Assembly (NCBI RefSeq): GCF_000384295.1
Contig: NZ_KB913037.1
Location: 846,762 to 910,761, forward strand
Direction of reading: 5' to 3'
Length of the DNA stretch: 64,000 nt
DNA from: Amycolatopsis balhimycina FH 1894
GTDB taxonomy: Bacteria; Actinomycetota; Actinomycetes; Mycobacteriales; Pseudonocardiaceae
In this document: in pieces, positions 62,150-64,000 of the stretch
Position numbering within the stretch: position 1 is the first letter of the stretch
Layout of the letters: every line of letters begins with the position of its first letter
Notes under the pieces: model-generated
The model's input: the letters and a program-made list of their open reading frames with translations, nothing else
Database searches by the model: none
Told to the model about the DNA's origin: nothing
Translations under genes and position numbers: made by a program

Positions 62150-63019
62150 GTGGCGACCAACCAGCAGCGCCGCGAAGCTGCGAAGCGCAAGCTCGAGCGA
62201 CAGCTCGATCGCCGGAAGGAGCAGCAGAAGCGACGCCGGATGATCGGGGCTGGTGTGGTCGGTGTGGCCGTCCTCGTCGTCGCCGGCGTGGTGGTGTGGA
62301 TCGTGAGCGCCAACGGCGGGGACAACACCAACGCCGCGGCGTCCTCCTCGGCCGCCCCGCCGCCCACCGACCTCCAGATCCCGACGCAGCGCACCGCGCT
62401 GCCGAAGCGGTCGAAGGCGCTGCCGAACCCGACGACGTGCGACTTCAAGGCCGACACGACGGGCAAGGCGCCGAAGAAGGTGAACCTGCCCGACGGCAAG
62501 AACGTCCCGTCGACCGGCACGGTGAACGTGACGCTCAAGAGCACGGCGGGCGACATCCCGCTGACGCTCGACCGGTCGCTCGCGCCCTGCGCGGTGCAGA
62601 GCTTCATCAACCTCGCCAAGCAGAACTTCTACGACGGCACCATGTGCCACCGGCTCGGCACCGAGGGGCTGCAGATGCTGCAGTGCGGTGACCCGTCGGC
62701 CACCGGCGACCCGACCACGGACGGCCAGGGCGGTCCGGGCTACACGATGCCGGACGAGGCGTTCCCGGAGATCAAGTACGGCCGCGGCATCATCGCCATG
62801 GCGAAGACGCAGGCCCCGAACTCCGGTGGCAGCCAGTTCTTCATGGTGTACGGCGCCGCCGAACTGTCGCCGGACTACTCGGTGTTCGGCAGCATCAGCG
62901 ACGAGGGTCTCAAGGTGCTCGACGCCGTCGCCAAGGCGGGCATCGCGAACCCGAACCCGCAGGACGGCACCGGGGCGCCGACCAAGCAGGTCAAGTTCAC
63001 GGGCGTCACCGTCCAGTAG
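62150..63019 (+). CDS. ppiB: Membrane-anchored cyclophilin-type peptidyl-prolyl isomerase
   Basis: The 289-residue protein (GTG 62150, GGGAGG upstream) begins with a charged cytoplasmic stretch (NQQRREAAKRKLERQLDRRK) and one membrane helix (about 31-53). A Pro/Ser linker leads to a cyclophilin domain (about 120-289): GDIPLTLDRSLAPCAVQSFINLAKQNFYDGTMCHRL, YTMPDEAFPEIKYGRGIIAMAKTQAPNSGGSQFFMVYG and YSVFGSISDEGLKVLD. The domain is extracytoplasmic and should assist folding of exported proteins. The gene order with the MBL hydrolase matches the rel-ppiB region of mycobacteria. Confidence 0.93.
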   Translation: MATNQQRREAAKRKLERQLDRRKEQQKRRRMIGAGVVGVAVLVVAGVVVWIVSANGGDNTNAAASSSAAPPPTDLQIPTQRTALPKRSKALPNPTTCDFKADTTGKAPKKVNLPDGKNVPSTGTVNVTLKSTAGDIPLTLDRSLAPCAVQSFINLAKQNFYDGTMCHRLGTEGLQMLQCGDPSATGDPTTDGQGGPGYTMPDEAFPEIKYGRGIIAMAKTQAPNSGGSQFFMVYGAAELSPDYSVFGSISDEGLKVLDAVAKAGIANPNPQDGTGAPTKQVKFTGVTVQ

Positions 63020-63180
63020 TGCCGCTCCGCTTCGAGCTGAACTCCGGATCCGCTCGGCCCGGACGCCGCGATCGCGGGAATGGTCTCCTACGGCCATTTC
63101 ACCGCGATGCGGGTCCGGGCCGGGCGGGTTTGCGGGCTCGCCTTCCACCTCGACCGGCTGGCCGCGAGCACGCGGCCTGG
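63019..63180 (+). pseudogene. Remnant of a class IV aminotransferase gene
   Basis: A GTG at 63019 opens VPLRFELNS, then after a +1 shift near 63047 the frame reads DPLGPDAAIAGMVSYGHFTAM and RVRAGRVCGLAFHLDRLAAST. YGHFTAM..R.GRVRGL..HL.RL is the N-terminal signature of class IV (ADCL/BCAT-like) PLP aminotransferases. The catalytic domain that should follow is missing, and the sequence becomes unrelated by about 63180. It is read as a decayed and truncated copy overlapping the cyclophilin stop. Confidence 0.6.
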
Positions 63181-63264
63181 GACAAGATCTGAACCGCACC
63201 CCCTCCCGCCCCGTGTAGAGGGCAACACCGGAGGCCCACCGGTCGCCGGGGAGAGGTGCCGACG

Positions 63265-64000
63265 ATGGTGGAAAACCCGGTTCCCGCGGTGCGCCGCGTC
63301 CTCGGGCGGGCCGGTCAGGCCGGCGCCGCCGCGGTCCTCTTCGCCGTGCTCGCCGGCGGTCCCGCACTCGCGCAGTCCGACGCTCCCCCTCCGCCGCCGG
63401 TCAAGTACTTCATCGTCCCGCACGCCGAAAACCCGGAGGACATCACGCTGTTCAAGATCGCCGAGCGGGCCCTCGGCGACGGACGGCGGTTCCCCGAGAT
63501 CTTCAAGCTGAACCAGGGCAGGCCACGGCCGGACGGGACGCCGTTCACCGACCCCGCGACGATCGAGCCCGGCCAGGTCCTGCAGCTGCCCGAAGACGCC
63601 GAGGACCCCGCCGTGCAGTTCGGGCCGCTCCCGGCGGCGGCACCGCCGGTCACTCCCCCGGTGCAACGCGTCGAAGAGCCCTCCGGCCTCGGCATCGGGC
63701 TGGCTTCGGCCGTCAGCGGCTCCGGTGGTCTCCTGACCGGCCTGCTCGCCGGGCTCTGGTGGCGACGCCGTCCGCAGCTCGTCCCGCCGCCGCCGTTCGA
63801 ACCGGCGCTGTCCTTCGAGCCGCCGATGCACGAGGAGGCCGACGACGGCTCCGGCTCGGTCAGCGGCACCCTGCCGCTGCCGATCGTCGTCCCCGAACCG
63901 CGCCCGGACGTGGTACTGCGCCCCGAGCCGATCACCGCCGAGCACTCGATCATCGTGCTCGACACCGCCGAGACCCAGGTGATCGCCGCGATCCGGCCCG
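63265..64000 (+). CDS. Exported LysM-like membrane protein (3' end beyond window)
   Basis: ATG 63265 (GGGGAGAGG upstream) opens MVENPVPAVRRVLGRAGQAG, with a signal-like helix AAAVLFAVLAGGPALAQS (about 22-38). A domain follows, VKYFIVPHAENPEDITLFKIAERALGDGRRFPEIFKLNQGRP to IEPGQVLQLP (about 48-112), with the beta-alpha-alpha-beta plan of LysM. A Pro-rich linker and a membrane helix (GLGIGLASAVSGSGGLLTGLLAGLWW) come next, then a cytoplasmic part cut by the edge at residue 245. LysM domains bind peptidoglycan. Large actinomycete proteins of this design with a following ATPase-like or BTAD region are known, but the rest is not visible. Confidence 0.8.
   Translation, partial: MVENPVPAVRRVLGRAGQAGAAAVLFAVLAGGPALAQSDAPPPPPVKYFIVPHAENPEDITLFKIAERALGDGRRFPEIFKLNQGRPRPDGTPFTDPATIEPGQVLQLPEDAEDPAVQFGPLPAAAPPVTPPVQRVEEPSGLGIGLASAVSGSGGLLTGLLAGLWWRRRPQLVPPPPFEPALSFEPPMHEEADDGSGSVSGTLPLPIVVPEPRPDVVLRPEPITAEHSIIVLDTAETQVIAAIRP

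Overview
The window is chromosomal DNA from a GC-rich, mycelial-type actinomycete, most likely Amycolatopsis or a close relative in the Pseudonocardiaceae. This is inferred from the strong GC bias and frequent GTG starts, leaderless -10 elements of the TANNNT type, EspG/EspC/PPE-like type VII secretion proteins, a conservon (cvnABCD), an AfsR-type BTAD regulator, and small actinobacterial families (DUF3040, DUF6131, CmtR, DinB2). No tRNA, rRNA, CRISPR array, insertion sequence or phage gene was seen. About 60 protein genes are supported; two are cut by the window edges.

Layout. 1-9.3 kb: a divergent LysR regulator and group IV PLP decarboxylase pair with a LysR-type box between them, a GT39 membrane mannosyltransferase-like protein, a PobA-like hydroxylase with altered active-site residues, a HelD/HelR-type RNA polymerase remodelling ATPase and a secreted GH29 fucosidase. 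9.5-11.4 kb: a small protein, a dispersed hairpin element and a secreted SGNH esterase. 11.4-21.3 kb: the most striking locus, a leftward operon espG - helical protein - PPE-like protein - EspC-like protein - YbaB-like protein - 1666-residue WXG/Rhs polymorphic toxin. The toxin ends in a basic tail resembling a nuclear localisation signal and is not followed by a recognisable immunity gene. 21.6-31.9 kb: a flavin-reductase-like protein, a tauE-coxL-coxS-coxM molybdenum hydroxylase operon, a LacI regulator, a MarR-controlled FAD monooxygenase/MBL pair with a clear operator, and ribA.

31.9-43.6 kb: a MetE-like protein, DUF3040, DinB2-like polymerase, a secreted G1 peptidase bicistron, a TetR/AurF-like diiron oxygenase pair, an SAH riboswitch in front of ahcY, a cmtR/cation transporter pair and Ku. 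43.7-47.6 kb: a conservon whose operon ends in a StyA-type flavin monooxygenase. 47.8-53.4 kb: a TetR repressor with tandem operators driving a heterodimeric ABC exporter, then a LigD-type phosphoesterase fused to a degenerate ligase domain. 53.5-59 kb: an M15-like exoprotein, an AfsR-type regulator, and a DJ-1/GlxA divergent pair. 59-64 kb: a YibE/F membrane protein with a Gly-His repeat, a PH-like membrane protein, a glyoxalase-II-like enzyme and a cyclophilin (arranged as near rel in other actinomycetes), the remnant of a class IV aminotransferase gene, and a LysM-like membrane protein cut by the edge.

Several intergenic regions hold long palindromes of recurring sequence families. One family occurs twice, with stems of 20 and 23 bp. 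Another region has five copies of ATCACGCGAG inside a 24-bp inverted repeat. These look like mobile or regulatory palindromic elements rather than simple terminators.
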